Positions 23,371 to 37,049 of a DNA stretch of 64,000 bases are shown here, in pieces. The notes under the pieces were generated by a model. That model was not told where the DNA came from. It searched no databases and saw nothing but the letters and a program-made list of their open reading frames with translations. Numbering within the stretch: the stretch's first letter is position 1; every line of letters starts with the position of its first letter. The translations under genes and the position numbers were made by a program. Source of the DNA: Heterocephalus glaber (lineage: Eukaryota > Chordata > Mammalia > Rodentia > Bathyergidae); contig NW_004624741.1 in NCBI RefSeq assembly GCF_000247695.1, positions 33,877,587-33,941,586 of the forward strand, written 5' to 3'.

Positions 23371-26300
23371 GAACACATGCACTGTGGAGAATTTCATAGA
23401 TATTAAAATTAACTTCCCCCAAAATGTTGCAAAATACTGGAGAACTGCTTTATCCATTCTGTAGGTCAAAATGCTCATGTCTGACAGGGTTGAGACTCAT
23501 CTGGGCAGTGGCTTCTGCTAACTAGTGGTTGTCTCTTCACTCTGTCCAGTTTTCCAGTGACCCAAAGCAGACATCAATCCACCCATTCCATTATTATTTC
23601 CTGAGCCACACTAGGTAAGTCAGAATTTTAAGTTCTGAATGAACCTAAAACAGCACATCATACTTGCCTTCAAGAAGCCTAGAATTGAACTGTGCATGGC
23701 CTGAGGTGGACACTGTGAGTGGTTTGAATGAAGAATTCCAGGGCTCTGAGCCCTCCCTTGCTGGTAAGTAATAGAGAAGAAGAGGGCAGAACACTTCAGG
23801 TAAAGGACAGTGGAGGTCATGAAAGCTGGAGCCCCTGCCTGGTCCATGAGAAATTCACCCAGGGCCAGCTGGCTGAATAATGAATATGTAATGGAAAAAA
23901 GTAATTTCTCTGCCAGACTTTCATTCATGAGACCTATGCTATGTACACTTTTCAACTTCCTCATTGTTGAAACCTTTCCAGCTCTACAGCAGAGCTTTTC
24001 ACCAGCTGTTTTTCTGATGTGCATCTTTGTTCACTCATGGTGTGTAACCACAGGGGAAATTAAAACCAAGCACTCAGCAAAACCTCAAGATGGAGCAAAT
24101 TAAGTGCCCACCCAGCCCTGTCTTCACAATTTAATTGGCTTGTTGTTACTTCCCTGTAAATTCCAAAGATGGTGGGTGGTCATTGGAGACCAAGCACAGT
24201 TACTGCTACTGGCTGCGGGGAATGCTAACCTCCAAGTGGGATGAATTAGGACATGGATGTCCCCAGGCCTGACCATGAACATCCTGAAGCTGAAGGTTGC
24301 TGATGAGACTCTGGAGATCTCCTTAGCATTCCTCACAAAGGGAAAGGAGAGTTTCACATTTTAAGAGCATCTTGCTCTCACTGCCGGTGTTAATTCATTT
24401 CCTGTATTCAAAAAATTTCAAATAGGATAATGACACTAAAATATTCATGCACAATAAGAAATAAAAGGACCAACTGGATACACCATGCCTCTATATAGAA
24501 ATGGTAATGTCTATGAATAATTTTTAAAATTTGATTTAGGGGTGCCAGCAATATGGACAAGCAGCCTGCTACTGAGCTGCACCCAGCACTGTGTGTAGCC
24601 TTGGACTTCAGTGCACGTTCACTTTCCCATATACCTGATAGTGTTTAATACATGGTCTCTGTGTGTGTGCAGTATCTACTCAGAATGTTGTTGTGGTTGA
24701 TGATATCCCATGCATCTTCTTAATTTTTTCTCAGTTGACATTGCTCACAATATATGATATTGTGAAGCTAGTCCTCTTGATGGGCCATGGAAGGGATTTC
24801 CATGGGCTTTAGCAGTACCTCACCAAACTGTTAGACAAAGCTACTGGTCAGTGATTCCAACCAATAACCAAGCACACACGTGGCCTTGTGCTTGCTCCTG
24901 CATTTAGCAGTAGGATCTAAAATTCTATTACAAAGAAACTAGAATATACATATATATGCATATATATGTATTATTATAACTTATTTTGAGATTTGATCGT
25001 TCATGGCATCTACTCTTTGGTATATTCAAGATTTCTCAAAATTAGCATATCTTCTTTATAGAATGAAAATATTCTGTTGTGTGTAATATTTGTTGCAACT
25101 ATTTTACAACAAGTATTGCTTATAATTATGAATTTAATTTCTAGGCCAAGAAAGTTTTAAATATCTAGGTAGATAAAATATTTACTTTGTCATTTTGTAC
25201 TCTGAGTTAATTTGGGAAATGTATTCCCTCTCAAGGCATACGACTAATAGTTTAATTCAATTATCATATTTTATAAGAACATGCAGTATTTTCATATGTT
25301 TAGAATTTATTGTGGCCTTTGCAGAAAATTGTAAAACTATGGATTTTTCTGTAAGGCCAGGTGTATAATGAATTTGTTGTTCAAGATCATGCTGATGAAT
25401 CACAATCTCTACTTCTCCAAAGAAGGGAAGAACTTGAGTCAGTGATAGCAGGAGGACTGTGCTGAGGCCTGGCAACCTTTTTGATGATGCAGTGTGTGAT
25501 CCCTGAGGAGGAGGAGGAGGAATAGCAGAGCATCAGACATCACCTGCCTGGGCTGGCCAGCTTCACTCCCACTACACTGGGCACCAAAGGGGCAATGGAA
25601 GCAGGCACAGAGGGCGTGGAGAAGCCAACCTCCCTTTTGTGGACTCTGGGAACTGGCCCTGGAGTGATATCTGTATGAAGTGTTCTTTGCAGCACTTGGG
25701 TCAAAGGCAGCTGTTCCTTGGAATGCTGGGCAAACACAGGGACAGAGCCAGCCAAGGATGTCCATGCTCATCAAGCTGAGGCTGTAGACCATCCTTCCAC
25801 AGTGACAAGGTGCAGAGTTCTCCCTGCCAGCCAGCCACATGGATCCTCCCTGTCTTTAAGTTTGAATAGTCCCATGTCTTGCACACTATCCTCAGCTATT
25901 TTCTTCAGTCAGTCAACAGCCTACATCTCTCCCCCAGAGCAGTTAGTTTGGACAGGACATACAGGAAGGCCTTGTCAGTGAAAAAAATAGCTTTACCCAT
26001 GCTGGATGTACAGGTTCTAGTAGGAAAAGATGTGTAAGCATAAAGACAAGGGAGTGTCAGATAAGTTACACACAAAGTTGTAATAAATGTAATAATTAAC
26101 TGTTGGAATCTTACCGTATGTTTTCCATAATTATTTTCTCAATAATAGTAAATCCAAGAGTCAGGAGTCAGTTTCTTCTTCTTTTTTTATGTTGTGATTT
26201 TTCTGTAAAACATTTTTATGTCAAGAATTGACATCTTACCAAAAAAAAAAAAAATGGCACCAGCCTTGGTGACTATCTCACTCAGAAGTTTGTGAGTCTA

Positions 26301-27599
26301 CAACTGACATAGGGGATGTTCTGGAAAAATGGAGATAAATAGCATCACTAAAAGCCATTTAATCCCTAATATAATATAATTTTATCATTTAAAGTCTCAC
26401 ATTTAATTGTACCAAGGAAGACATCTAAAATAAAATCATTTGGAAAACTTGAAGAATAGAGATATTTTGCTAACCAAAGGGACCATCCCTCACTTTGAAA
26501 GTGGACCAAATTTGTAATCACCTTCTCTGCTAATTCTCAAGCAAATAGGAACTGTTGTTTTCTCCCACCTCCTCCTCCCCTTGGACATTACTTTATTTAG
26601 CTTTGGGGTTTAACATGTAATGTCATGAGTTTTAAACAAGGTTTGGGCCAATAATAGCCACCGTCACCATTTATAAGTCCCTGGGTGTCTGGCTGACCAC
26701 TCATGACTGGCCTATCTGCCACCTATGTACTGAATAAGAAAGTGTGGATGGTGTTTTCCCAGAGCAAGACATGGAGAATCTTACAGCTGATCCACTTTTG
26801 GAGACATTTTTTTTTAGTTACCTGGGGAGGTTGAACAGTGTAGATTAGATACACTGTTCTCTCAAGGATGTCTTTAAATGAAACAAGTGAGTATGCCATT
26901 CTGATGATGAAAACCTTGCTAAATCTTATATGGGAAGAAGCCTGAGCAAGAAATCCCCTAGATTCTGACAGATTGTGTGTGATGACAGCAGCTGACAGAC
27001 ATGAGGTCAGAAGATAAAATTTATGAGTGTCATAGATTCATAAGTAGGTATCATAGAATGCTGAGAAATATGTACAGTATTTCATTGCTTTGAACAATTT
27101 TCCCAGAAGGTTCAGAATCTCATATTTTTTTAATTTTTAAAATAACTATTATCAAACACACACATACAAAAAATTAAAACCATTCAAAGAAGAACAATGA
27201 AAGGGGAAAAACACTACAATAATAATCAAATACAGTAGAACTCAACCAAAACATAATTGAAAATTGCTTAAACATTTTTCCATATAACAAAAAAAGCATC
27301 TCAAACACCAGCAAGACACCAGAGGATGAGATTTGTTTCAGAAAGATCCCGCAAATCAACATTGAATAATGTTGGATAATGATCTGGAAAAAAACCTCCA
27401 GTTAGGAGACTCTACATAAGGCAAACTTCTCCCTAATTTTAATTTCAATATGACATGCAAAGGAAGCACAATCTGAGAAATATGTTATTAAGCCATTTCA
27501 TCCATGTGTATCCTTAATTACACTTTCAGTTTCTCACGCTAAAGAAAGTATTCAGTATTTACACATGTGTGTCCTATGTATTTCACTTAAGAGAATGGC

Positions 27600-30500
27600 C
27601 TCAGTGTGCATCCATTTAGCTATAAATGTCTCTAGTTTCCCATTCTTTATGGGTGAATAGTACTCCATTTTATTAAAACATCACATCTTCTTTATGTAGT
27701 TGCCAGTTGATGAGTATTTGGGCTGTTTCAAAGCTTTGGTTATTAGGAACTGTGGCGCTATAAAAATGGATACACATATATCATTGTGATATGATTCTTT
27801 TAATTCTTTTGCGAAGATATCCAACAGGGCGTTAGCTGAGTTGAATGAGACCTCTAAGCCTAGTTATTTGAGGTATCTCATACGGATTTCCACAATGGTT
27901 GCACCAGTCTGCACTCCCACCAATGGAGAAGTGTTCCTTTCTCCCCACAGACCAGCCAGCATTTGTTATTGGATGATTTCTTAATAGCAGCTATACTTTC
28001 TGGGGTGAAGTGGAATCTCAGTGTTGTTTTCATCTGCATCTCTTGAATAACCAATGATGTTGAACATTTTTTCATATATTCATTTATTTGCTGATGTTGA
28101 TTCTTTGAGAAATGTTTGTTCATATCAGATGCCCATTTTAGAATTGGGTCTTTGAATTTGGGGGTCTGATTTTTTCAGTTCTTTATGTATTCTAGATAGT
28201 AGTCCTTTGTCTAAGGTACAGTTGAAGAAAATTTTTCCCACATTGTAGTTGTCTCTTAGCTGTGTTGGTGGTTTCTCTTGCAGTGCAGAAGCTTTTTAAT
28301 AAGATAAGATCCCAGTTGTTGATTCTTTGTGCAAGTTCCTCTGCCACTGATGTTTTGTCCATAAAGTCTTTTCCTATACCAATATCTTCAAGAGTTCTAC
28401 CTAACTTATCTTCCAGAAAATTTAGTGTTTTTGTCCTAATATTTAAATCTTTAATCAACTTCTATCTTAATTTCGTGCATGGTGATAGGTATGGGTGTAG
28501 TTTTGATTTTTGGTAAGTTGAAACTAGTTGTTCCAACACCATTAATTAAGTAGGCTCTCTTTCCTCAAATGAGGATGGTTGGCTCCTTTGTCAAAGATGA
28601 GGTGGCTGAGCATATCTGTAGTTGTCTCTGCATCTTGTAATCTATTCCACTGATTCTCGGGTCCATTTCTTTGCCAAGACCATGCTGTTTTTATCCTGGT
28701 AGCTTTGTAATATAGTTTCAAGTTGGGGATTGTAATACCCCCCAGCCTGATCTCTGTTGCCTACAATTTCTTTTGCTATTCTAGGTCTCTTCTGGTTCCA
28801 AATGAATTTTCGGATTGTTTTCCCTAGTTCTTTGAAATATATTATTGGAATTTAAATTGGCATTGCATTAAACCTATATAATAGTTTTGGAAGTATGGCC
28901 ATTTTTCACTATATTGGTTCTTCCTACCCAGGAAAAAGGGTTGTCTTTCCATTTTCGTATATCCTCCTTGATCTCCTTTTTCAGAGTGCTGTAGTTTTCA
29001 GTGTAGAGGTCTTTTGCTTCCTTTGTTAGATTGAGTCCTAGATATTTCTCTTTTTTTTTTTTGGATGCTATTGTAAAAGGAATTGTTTCCCTAATTTCTC
29101 TCTCACAGAATCTATTATTTGTATATAAAAAGGCTATTGTCTTTTGAGTGCTGACCTTATATCCAGCTACTCTACTGAATCTGTCAAGTCTAGAAGTCTT
29201 TTGGCAGAGTATTTTGGGTCTTCTATCTAAAGTATCATATCATCAGCAAATAATGGGAGTTTAATTTATTCCTTTCTTATTTTTACTCCTTTTATTTCTT
29301 TCTCTTTTCTAATTGATGTGGCTAATGTTTCAAGAGCAATATTAAACAGGAGTGATGATAGTGAGCATCTTTGTCTTGTTTTTGATTTTAGAGTGAAAGT
29401 TTTCAGTTTTTCACCATTTAGTATGATGTTGACTGTTGGTTTTTCATAGATAACCTTAAAAAGTTAAGATAAAGACCTTCTATTCCAATTTTCTGTAGAG
29501 TTTTTATCATGAATGGGCATTTGATTTTGTTGAATGGTTTTTCTGCATCTATTGAGATGACCATATGGTTTTTCTCCTTGACTCTGTTAATATAGTGTGT
29601 TATGCTTATTGATTTAAAAGTGTTGCACCATCCTTGCATCCCTGGGATAAATCTGACTTGGTCAGGGTGTATGATCTTCTTGACGATCCTTTGTCTTCTG
29701 TTTGCCAGTATCTTGTTGAGGATTTTTGCATCAATATTCATTAGGGAGATTGGCCTATAGTTCTCTTTTTGGGTTGTGTCTTCCCCTCCATTTTGAATCA
29801 AAGTAATACTTGCTTCCAGGAATGAATTTGGAAGCTTTGCTTTCCTTTCAATTTCCTTGATGATTTTAAAAAGTAATGGCAATAGTTCTTCATTAAATGT
29901 CTTCTAGAATTCAGTAGTGAAGCCATGAGGACCTGGGCTTTACTTTGTTGGCAATTTTTTTATTACATTTTGTATTTCACTCACTGTAATTGGGGTGTTT
30001 AGAACTTCTATATCTTCTGCATTTAACTTTGGTAATTCGTATGTGTCTAGGAATCTGTCCATTTCTTCTGTGTTTTCCATTTTATTAGAGTACAGGTTCT
30101 CAAAGTAGGTGTTGATGATGCTTTGGATTTCTGCTGGATCTGTTGTGACTTCACCCTTTTCATTCTTGATTGCATGGATTTGAGCCTTTTCTTTCCTTTT
30201 TTTTTGATAAAGTTGGATAAGAGTTTATCAATTTTATTTATTCTTTCAAAAAACAACTCTTTGAAACATTAATTTTTTGTATCATTTTCTTAGTCTCCAT
30301 TGCATTGATTTCAGCTCTGATCTTCATTATTTCCTCTCCTATATGAGCTTTGGTTTTGTTAGGCTCTTCTTTTTCTAGGAGATTGAGGTTCTGCATTAGG
30401 TTATTTATTTGAGTTCTTTCTGTTTTCCTAATATGGGCATTGACTGCTATCAATTCCCTGAGTACATCTGCTTTCATTGTGTTCCATAGAATCCTGTATA

Positions 30501-31330
30501 TTGTACTGGCATTATCATTTACTTGTAGAAACTGTCTCATTTCTTCTTCAGTTTCCTCTGTGACCCATTGTTTGTTCAGAAGGGTGTTATTTAATTTCCA
30601 TGTGTTTGGGGAGGGTTTGTAGTTTCTTATGTCATTTATCTCCAATTTTATTGCACTATGGTCTGATAGTACACAGGGGGTAACATCAATTCTTTTACAT
30701 TTACTTAGACATGTCCTATGAGCTAGCATAGAGACATTAAAGAATGACCCCTGTGCAGTTGAAAAGAATGTGTATTCTGATTTTGTGGGGTGGAACACTC
30801 TATAAACATCTATTAAGTCCATTTTTGAATAGCTTGATTCAATTCTAGAATTCTGTTTTTAATTTTTTGTCTAAATGATCTGTCTAATTGTGATAATGGG
30901 GTATTGAGATACCCCACTACAATTGTATTAGTGATTATTTGGTTTTTCATGTTCATTAATATTTGTTTTATGTAGTTGGCGGCATTCCTATATGGTGCAT
31001 ATATATTTATAATTGTCATCTCTTCCTCTTGGACTGTTCTTTCACAAGGATGTAGTGACCATCTTTGTCTCTCTCAATTAATTTTGCTTTGAAATCTTGT
31101 TTGTCTGCAAATAGAATTCCTTCTGCTGCTTTTTTCTGGGTTCCTGTGGCATGGAAAACTCTTTTCCATCCTTTTACTTTCAGTCTATTTTTTTTAAGTT
31201 AGGTGTGTTTCTTGTATGCAGCATATTGTTGGATTTTCCTTCATAATCTATTCTCTGGGTCTATTTATTTTGATTGGTGAATTGAGACCATTAACATTGA
31301 TAGTTATAGTTGATACATATTGACTCATCC
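27600..31330 (-). pseudogene. L1 ORF2 (endonuclease/reverse transcriptase), broken
   Basis: Encodes relics of the L1 replicase. The N-terminal endonuclease contains INIYAPY (about 31000) and a later SDHSAIKLEI segment (about 30660). The reverse transcriptase includes [20 protein letters not shown] (near 29740), [13 protein letters not shown] (near 29660) and an intact-looking FADD catalytic motif (29239-29250). The C-terminal cysteine segment (KCWLVCGEKG..LLHWWECRLVQPLWKSV) is near 27890-27990. The protein is split among many frames, with a long readable piece at 29418-29882 and another at 30238-30822. An intact family member would nick target DNA and prime cDNA synthesis; this copy is dead. 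Confidence 0.9.
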
Positions 31331-31519
31331 TTAGCATAATGTTTTAGGGTTAGTGGCTCTTTTCTTTCTTTCTTTCTTTTTTTTCCTTTCGCTTTAGTTT
31401 CTTACCTTGCCTGGTGTCTTCACTCTGTTGGGCCTCATGGAGTTGTGATTTTCATTATTTTTTTCTAGGCTATTGTTTATGATTATTTGGAGTGCTGGTT
31501 TGGTATTCGTGAAATTTCT

Positions 31520-32406
31520 CAGGTGTTCTTTGTCATGAACATATCTAATTTCCCCATCAATTTTGAAAGAAAATTTTGAGGATACAACAGTCTAGTTTGG
31601 AATTTATTTTCTTTTATGGCTTGAAATACTTGACTCCAGGTTCTCCTTGACTTGAGGTTTTGAGTTGAAAAATCTGCATTGATTCTGATGGGCTTTTCTT
31701 TATGGTTAACTTGTTTCTTTTCTCTAACCACTTGTAGGATTTAGTTATTCTGTGGGATTTCTGGGATCTTGATTGCTATGTGTCTAGGCATAGGTTTTTT
31801 TTTTTTTTGATCATGGCTAATTGGTATTCTATATGCCTCACTTGTCTGTATGTCCAATTCTCCACCACTGTCTGGAAATTTTTCTACTATTACTTTTGTG
31901 AACTGTTTATTTATGTCAATTGTATTTTCTCCTGATTTTTCGTGGACTCCTAACATCTTATGTTATTCTTCCTTGCATCATTTGGCAGCTGCTGGAGTGA
32001 TTCCTTGTTTACCCTTACTGTTTTTAGAAATCTCTGTTTTCATGGTCCTTAACCACAATCCTGTCTTCTATATATGATACTGTATCTTCATATTCCCTCA
32101 ATCTGCTATGGATTATTTCAATGGAGTTTCTAATCTCCTGAATATCTGTTTGAATATGTTTCATAATTCCATTTCTTTCTTTTGCTGGGCATTCATGGCC
32201 TCCAGCATATTTATGTGCTCATCTATTTTTTTTTTTAAATCTATTTCTGTTCTAGAGCCTGTAACTATGTCTTTCACTCTGCTCACCATCTCTGTAGTTA
32301 TCTGGGAGATTATTTCTGCTTTGAATTTTTCTAGATCCTCATTCATCTTTTTTGTTACCTCCTGTGCTATGAGTTCCAGAGTCTCATATTTAAAACATGT
32401 TGTCAC
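31520..32406 (-). pseudogene. L1 ORF1 (RNA-binding chaperone), broken
   Basis: The coiled-coil part at 32161-32406 is rich in K/E heptads (KKMNEDLEKFKAEIISQITT). RRM and C-terminal parts are split over frames, for example GELDIQTSEAYRIPISHDQKK near 31800-31850 and INADFSTQNLKSRRTWSQVF near 31640-31680. The order matches L1 ORF1p, the trimeric RNA-binding partner of ORF2p. The N-terminus is missing through 5' truncation. Confidence 0.85.
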
Positions 32407-32440
32407 TGATGAGCATAAAGTCCTCCAAGCTCTTTACCTT

Positions 32441-33759
32441 ACACCATAGTTTCATCAAATCTGATGGCCTGAAACTGAAGATCAAGTACCTGCTCATCAG
32501 AGAAAAATATTATATAAGTAAATGAGTAAATGTATTTGTTCAGCATTTCTTTTCATCTAGTAAGTGTGAACAAATAAGGGACATAATAAACAAGACCTTG
32601 CAGCCTGAAAACAGGCTGTGTTATGAAGTGAAGCAAAGAGGAGATGAGAAAGTAGAGGTTGGGAGAAGCTATGGATTCAGAAAATAATAAGGTGCCATGC
32701 ATTAAGCATAGAATTAAATCTTGTTGACATAATTTTGCTTCAGTCTGTGAGCCTTAGACAAATATATCCAAATAGATTGAGGACCTAGAAACAAAACAGT
32801 CTAAATCTTTAAATGCCTAATAAAGATGGTGCAAAAGAAGCTGACAATAGCTACATTATGTAGGCTGCTAAAAACAAAGAGAACAGAGGACTTAAATAGT
32901 TGAGCTTGCATCAAGGGGGAGGATCAGTGCTCCCATTTGGAAACAAAACTGGGATCAGAATATTTATCCCTGGAGACTCTGTCCCTAGATTACAATTATT
33001 CAATTCATATAAATGTGAGAAGTTTCATCACTTCACTTTTTTTTGAGAAAAATATAACATTTTTATTTCCAAAGAGTTACATTGTTTTCTTCATGTAAAT
33101 CAAGTTGTGGGCCTCTGAAACTCAGATTACTGTATTCTTCTTTACTTCATTTTTGCCATTGCTTTGGAAGTTTCTTTTGTACATTTCTAATTTGTATGAA
33201 ATATTTTCCTCAAGAATGAAAGGAAAATCTCTTGTTTTTATGGCAGTCTTGTCTTGCCAAGGATACTGCATGTTAGGTCCCTCCCCTAACTGTCCCCTAG
33301 GTGTATAACTAGCATGTCCTTCTCACATACCTTTGAGTACTCAAGAGAACTCCAGCTTTGCAGAGAACTTAATAGTGAAATAGCTGAGAGCACTATTAAA
33401 ATCAAATCTTTAAGTTATTTTCAGAGCAAGATCTCCTTTCCTCTGGTTCCCAATATTCTCACTGGAGCCCGTGCTACTCTTGGGGGAAAACCCCAAGATC
33501 TCAGGCTTTGCTGTGCTGACCTCACCCTGCACCATCTCTTGGTTCTTTACCCACAAATCATGCTCATCTCACTCTGGGTTGTGAATGAGGGGGGCTGGAA
33601 TTCAAGTTTTTGATCTTGAAGTTTATGTAACTTGGGGATCCTTCATTAAGAGATATATTTGAAATCATGCTTAAATATTTGGAAACAACAATAAATATTC
33701 ATTTAGGGTACAAAGAGAAACCTTAATAAATTATCCATTTAAAAAGTGTCAGACCTCAA
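32441..33759. other. Intergenic, nothing recognised
   Basis: AT-rich unique-looking DNA. An open frame of 99 codons (33314-33613) has no domain. Confidence 0.5.
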
Positions 33760-34440
33760 AAAAAATTCAGAACAAAACTAACTTAATCTTATTATTGGGT
33801 TGAAATAGGACAAGAGAAATAAAGACAGGTAGGAAGCAGACAAGAAAGTTATAATTTTAAAATTATAAAAAGTGTAGCTTCAAGACACAAAGTTACCAAA
33901 GGTCACAATGTCTTTTTCACCCCTAGGCCCAATTTCCCTTCCCTGCCCTCCTAAATTTCTAAGAGTCTTAAAAATGTGATGTCTTTAAATTGGGTCAGTA
34001 TTTTATCTTCTAATACTATAAATTCACAAATCTTACTGACTTCTACCCTCAAGAAGGTACCCTCCTTATTAGTTGGGGACCATATCTTTGAACTTTAAAC
34101 AGATGCAAATGGATTGCATTCTAACCTAGTCCACTCACAGTCCCCTAACAGACACCAGGAATGTATATCCTGCATCATCTATGTTAAGGACATCCCAAGA
34201 CCATGTAAGCATCCCAATCCAGACTGAAAGTGCCTCACTGCTAAGCACCCAAACTCCTTTCTCAGAAAGTATTTCTTTGATTCTGCTTAATAAATCTGCC
34301 TCTGTCTTTCACTGGTGAGTTCTCCAGTTCTTCTCAGTGAGGAGTCAAGAACTTCCTTCATGGAGCACAGATGAGTTGAGGTCTCCATCTCTCTTGGGGA
34401 GAACACCTCAGACCCCTTCTAGTGACAATTTCACTACCCA
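33760..34440 (+). mobile_element. Possible solo LTR, ERV1-like
   Basis: A block with retroviral-LTR features: a polyadenylation signal AATAAA at 34289-34294 within CTGCTTAATAAATCTGCC, followed by a pyrimidine-rich segment and about 130 bp that could be R-U5, ending near a GGGGAGAACACCTCAGACC stretch. This AATAAATCTGCCT-type arrangement is common in class I ERV LTRs. No flanking gag-pol sequence is seen, so it would be a solo LTR. Boundaries are approximate and no target-site duplication was confirmed. Confidence 0.4.
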
Positions 34441-35099
34441 TTACACTTTTACTAATCTTTCCAACAATGTTTTCCAATACACTCTGTAATTTTACCTTAT
34501 AAGGAAATGTTATTTTCCATAGTGAAGAGATAGACTATTTAGTCATTTTAGAATAGTTCATTGAGATTTTAAAAAGAGTTCTGATACATTAGAAATATTT
34601 CTAGGTCCTCCTTTTTATGATTGAGGTCCCATTTGAAAGACTGCTGTTTAATTTCATTCATATGTTGCCTTCCTTAGCCTGAGCTTCCTAGAATATTGAC
34701 ATTACAGAAAACATAAAAATGAAGAATCCATGCAGTTATCACTACCATCCATCTGTATGACCTTTTCATTATCAGAAATAAAAACTAACACCCAATTCCC
34801 TCCTCTTCAGTCCCTGGTAATCTCTATTCTGTGTTATGTCCCTACATATTTACCTGTGCTGGACATCTCAGATGAATTTATCTTTTCTTAGCCATTTGAA
34901 CAATTATCATTTTTTGGTTTTTGCTGAATGCTGCTGGTATGAACATTGGGGCATTAGTTTCTGTTTGAGATCCTGATTTCATCTTTTAGACTTTTAAGAA
35001 AATATTGAAATTATCTTGAGTGATATCTTCAATAATGTTTAGGTCAATAGAAAAATAAGCTTATAACCCGGGTGGAATAAAAAGAAAAGAGAAAGGAAG
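34441..35099. other. Intergenic, nothing recognised
   Basis: AT-rich sequence between the possible LTR and the ERVL relic. No gene or repeat called. Confidence 0.5.
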
Positions 35100-35403
35100 T
35101 ATGCTCATGTTTGAAATGCTCTGGTCAGCTTGAATGGTGTCTTTCTATGTCTTTGTCTTTGGTCACCAATCTCCGGTTTCTTCAGCCTTCCAATGGACTC
35201 TCCAGGAACTCTCCTGTAAGCTCCAGGCCTTGGGTGTTGAACTGGTGCTGCCTCCTTGATCCCTTTGCCTTGTGGCTACCATCTCCTGGGGTGAGGGGAA
35301 GTGGATCCTCCAGCTCTACCTCATGTGGAAAGCCATGTGAACTCTTCCACCTTGGAGACTGCAAGTCTGCCTAGTACATTCTCTTGTGTAATTATATGTA
35401 TAT

Positions 35404-35420
35404 ATTTTTTGGTACTGGGG
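35404..35420 (-). mobile_element. Extremely truncated SINE insertion (17 bp)
   Basis: Only a T run plus GGTACTGGGG, the 3' end of the ID-like SINE in reverse orientation, lies between two copies of ATTATATGTATAT (35391-35403 and 35421-35433). The flanking duplication shows that this is a real, severely 5'-truncated retroinsertion and not a chance match. It lies in the left LTR-like block of the ERVL relic. Confidence 0.75.
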
Positions 35421-35959
35421 ATTATATGTATATTTTCTACTGGAAATATGTATATTTTCTATTTTCTAGAGAAACAGAATTGCAAGGATAGATTTCTCTA
35501 ACTGGTTTTATGGTACATAAATGTGGCTCTCTAATTTGTTGACATCTGAAGTTGCCATGGTCTGTCCTCCTGACATTGTAGAGTACTGATAGTCTTTGGT
35601 GTGAACTCTTTAAAGTAATGCACAACAGATTCATTCAGTTATTTTAATTCACCCCTTCTGAGATTGAAGAAATTTAGTGCCTCTCTACACAATATTTTGA
35701 ACATTTTTGGAAGACTAAGAAATATAATGATATCTTCTGGTTGCTCTTAAAATCTCTGGAAAAAAGTAATAAAGAAAAAGAATCATTCTAGACACCCATA
35801 AACCACCTCAGAGATTCTCAGAGTATCCTCTTATCTCCTGGAGCCATAGGACTGAAGACAACAAGAATTAGATAAAATACCCTGTTATGTGATTGGCTGA
35901 ATCACAGCACAAGATTAATATTGGTAGTTGCAGTGAGACCACTGATTGGAAAAGAACAG

Positions 35960-36860
35960 TGTCACATAAATTGGGTTGGAGACCCTTAGGAGAAACCTGA
36001 AGGATGGGGACATTGCACTGCTAAGTTCTGATGAGGCAATTTTACCAAAAGAGGAGACTTCCCTACCCTCAGTGACAGAGGCATCAGCACTCCCAAACCC
36101 TGTGATGTTGCCCTCTACACTTCTTCCTGAGGAAATGTGTCCAGTGCTGCCTTTGGAAACAGTAATGACCTTCCCTGATGCAGTTACCAAACAAGACAAT
36201 GCCAACCCTGCTCAGGACCCACTCTCACTACCCATTTTTGCCTCTAGGCCCTTAACCAGGCTCAAATCTAAGACGATTCCTCAAGGGGAGAACAGAGCAT
36301 GAGCCATGCAGAAGAATGCAACACTGCTAAAGAACTTCCTGCATTTTCTAATTCTTATGAGAGGGATCTGGGGAATAGGTATGTGAATGGAAGTTTAAAG
36401 GTGTTAGATAATGGTAGAAGAAACATAAACATGGATTAGACTGAATTTCTTCATATAGGCCCACTAAATAGAGATTCTGGATTTAGTGTCACAATTTGAA
36501 GAGTTAAAAAAGCTGCTAACAGTATATTTGGTTGGTTAGTTGAAGTATGGATAAAAAGATGGCCCACTGTGAGTCAGATGGAGATGTCTGATATTTCTTT
36601 ATTTACTGCTGATGAGAGTATTCAGAGGCTCAGGGAAATGGTAATACTACAGTGGATTTGTTGGTAAAACCTACTCTTCCACACTGGGATGGTCCAGAAA
36701 GTGTATCCTTTACTAATACCTTAAGAAACAGGTCTGTGAAGGGAGCACCAGCATCCTTATTACTGAATTGGAAATTTTAAATACAATGGGAGTAATTGAG
36801 TCCTAAAGTGCAGGGGCCAAGTGGCAGCACTCAACCACAAAGGCAGGGGGGGGGCAAACT
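35960..36860 (+). pseudogene. ERVL gag relic
   Basis: The best open piece is 35976-36302 (108 codons, proline- and serine-rich, ending SLPIFASRPLTRLKSK and a few more residues before a stop). Further gag-like sequence continues in other frames through about 36780, with a tryptophan-rich segment near 36540-36600. I recognise it as ERVL-class gag by this wording and by position upstream of a retroviral protease and reverse transcriptase. Non-functional. Confidence 0.7.
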
Positions 36861-37049
36861 TACTGTAACAAACAACAGAAGCAAAATAATGATCAGTATG
36901 ACATGACATGCAGACCCATGGGCATGACTAACCAATAATGTTGCTCCCAGAAGTAAAATAGGAAACATACAAAACTTGTACTGGATTTACATAAGAAGAA
37001 AAATATCAGGAAAAATGAACAAAAATCTCCAAATTAAAAAGACAGAGAA

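Larger units (their letters stand above)
21889..27514. other. Intergenic stretch, mostly unassigned
   Basis: No gene recognised apart from a possible orphan exon (22749-22909). One SINE at 23266-23370. Open frames of up to 134 codons near 23620-24100 and 25439-25980 occur on both strands at the same place, which argues against coding. AT-rich simple sequence lies at 24945-24975. Much of this is probably ancient repeat beyond recognition by eye. Confidence 0.5.
27515..32440 (-). mobile_element. Long L1 with decayed ORF1 and ORF2, minus strand
   Basis: About 4.9 kb of L1 read on the minus strand, of the same general subfamily as 45403-51192. The 5' end is truncated inside ORF1: about 38 N-terminal codons seen in the other copy are missing. 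The 3' end stops just into the 3' UTR (near 27515-27560), so the purine-rich 3' UTR is absent. Both reading frames have many stops and frameshifts. No clear target-site duplication was found. Confidence 0.92.

Noticed and set aside
23620..24103. 134-codon minus frame overlapping a 97-codon plus frame
   Set aside because: Mutually overlapping and domain-free. I considered a processed pseudogene but saw no polyA tail or flanking duplication.
25439..25981. 133-codon minus frame with cysteine and histidine residues
   Set aside because: Cysteine/histidine spacing does not fit a zinc finger; three other frames overlap.
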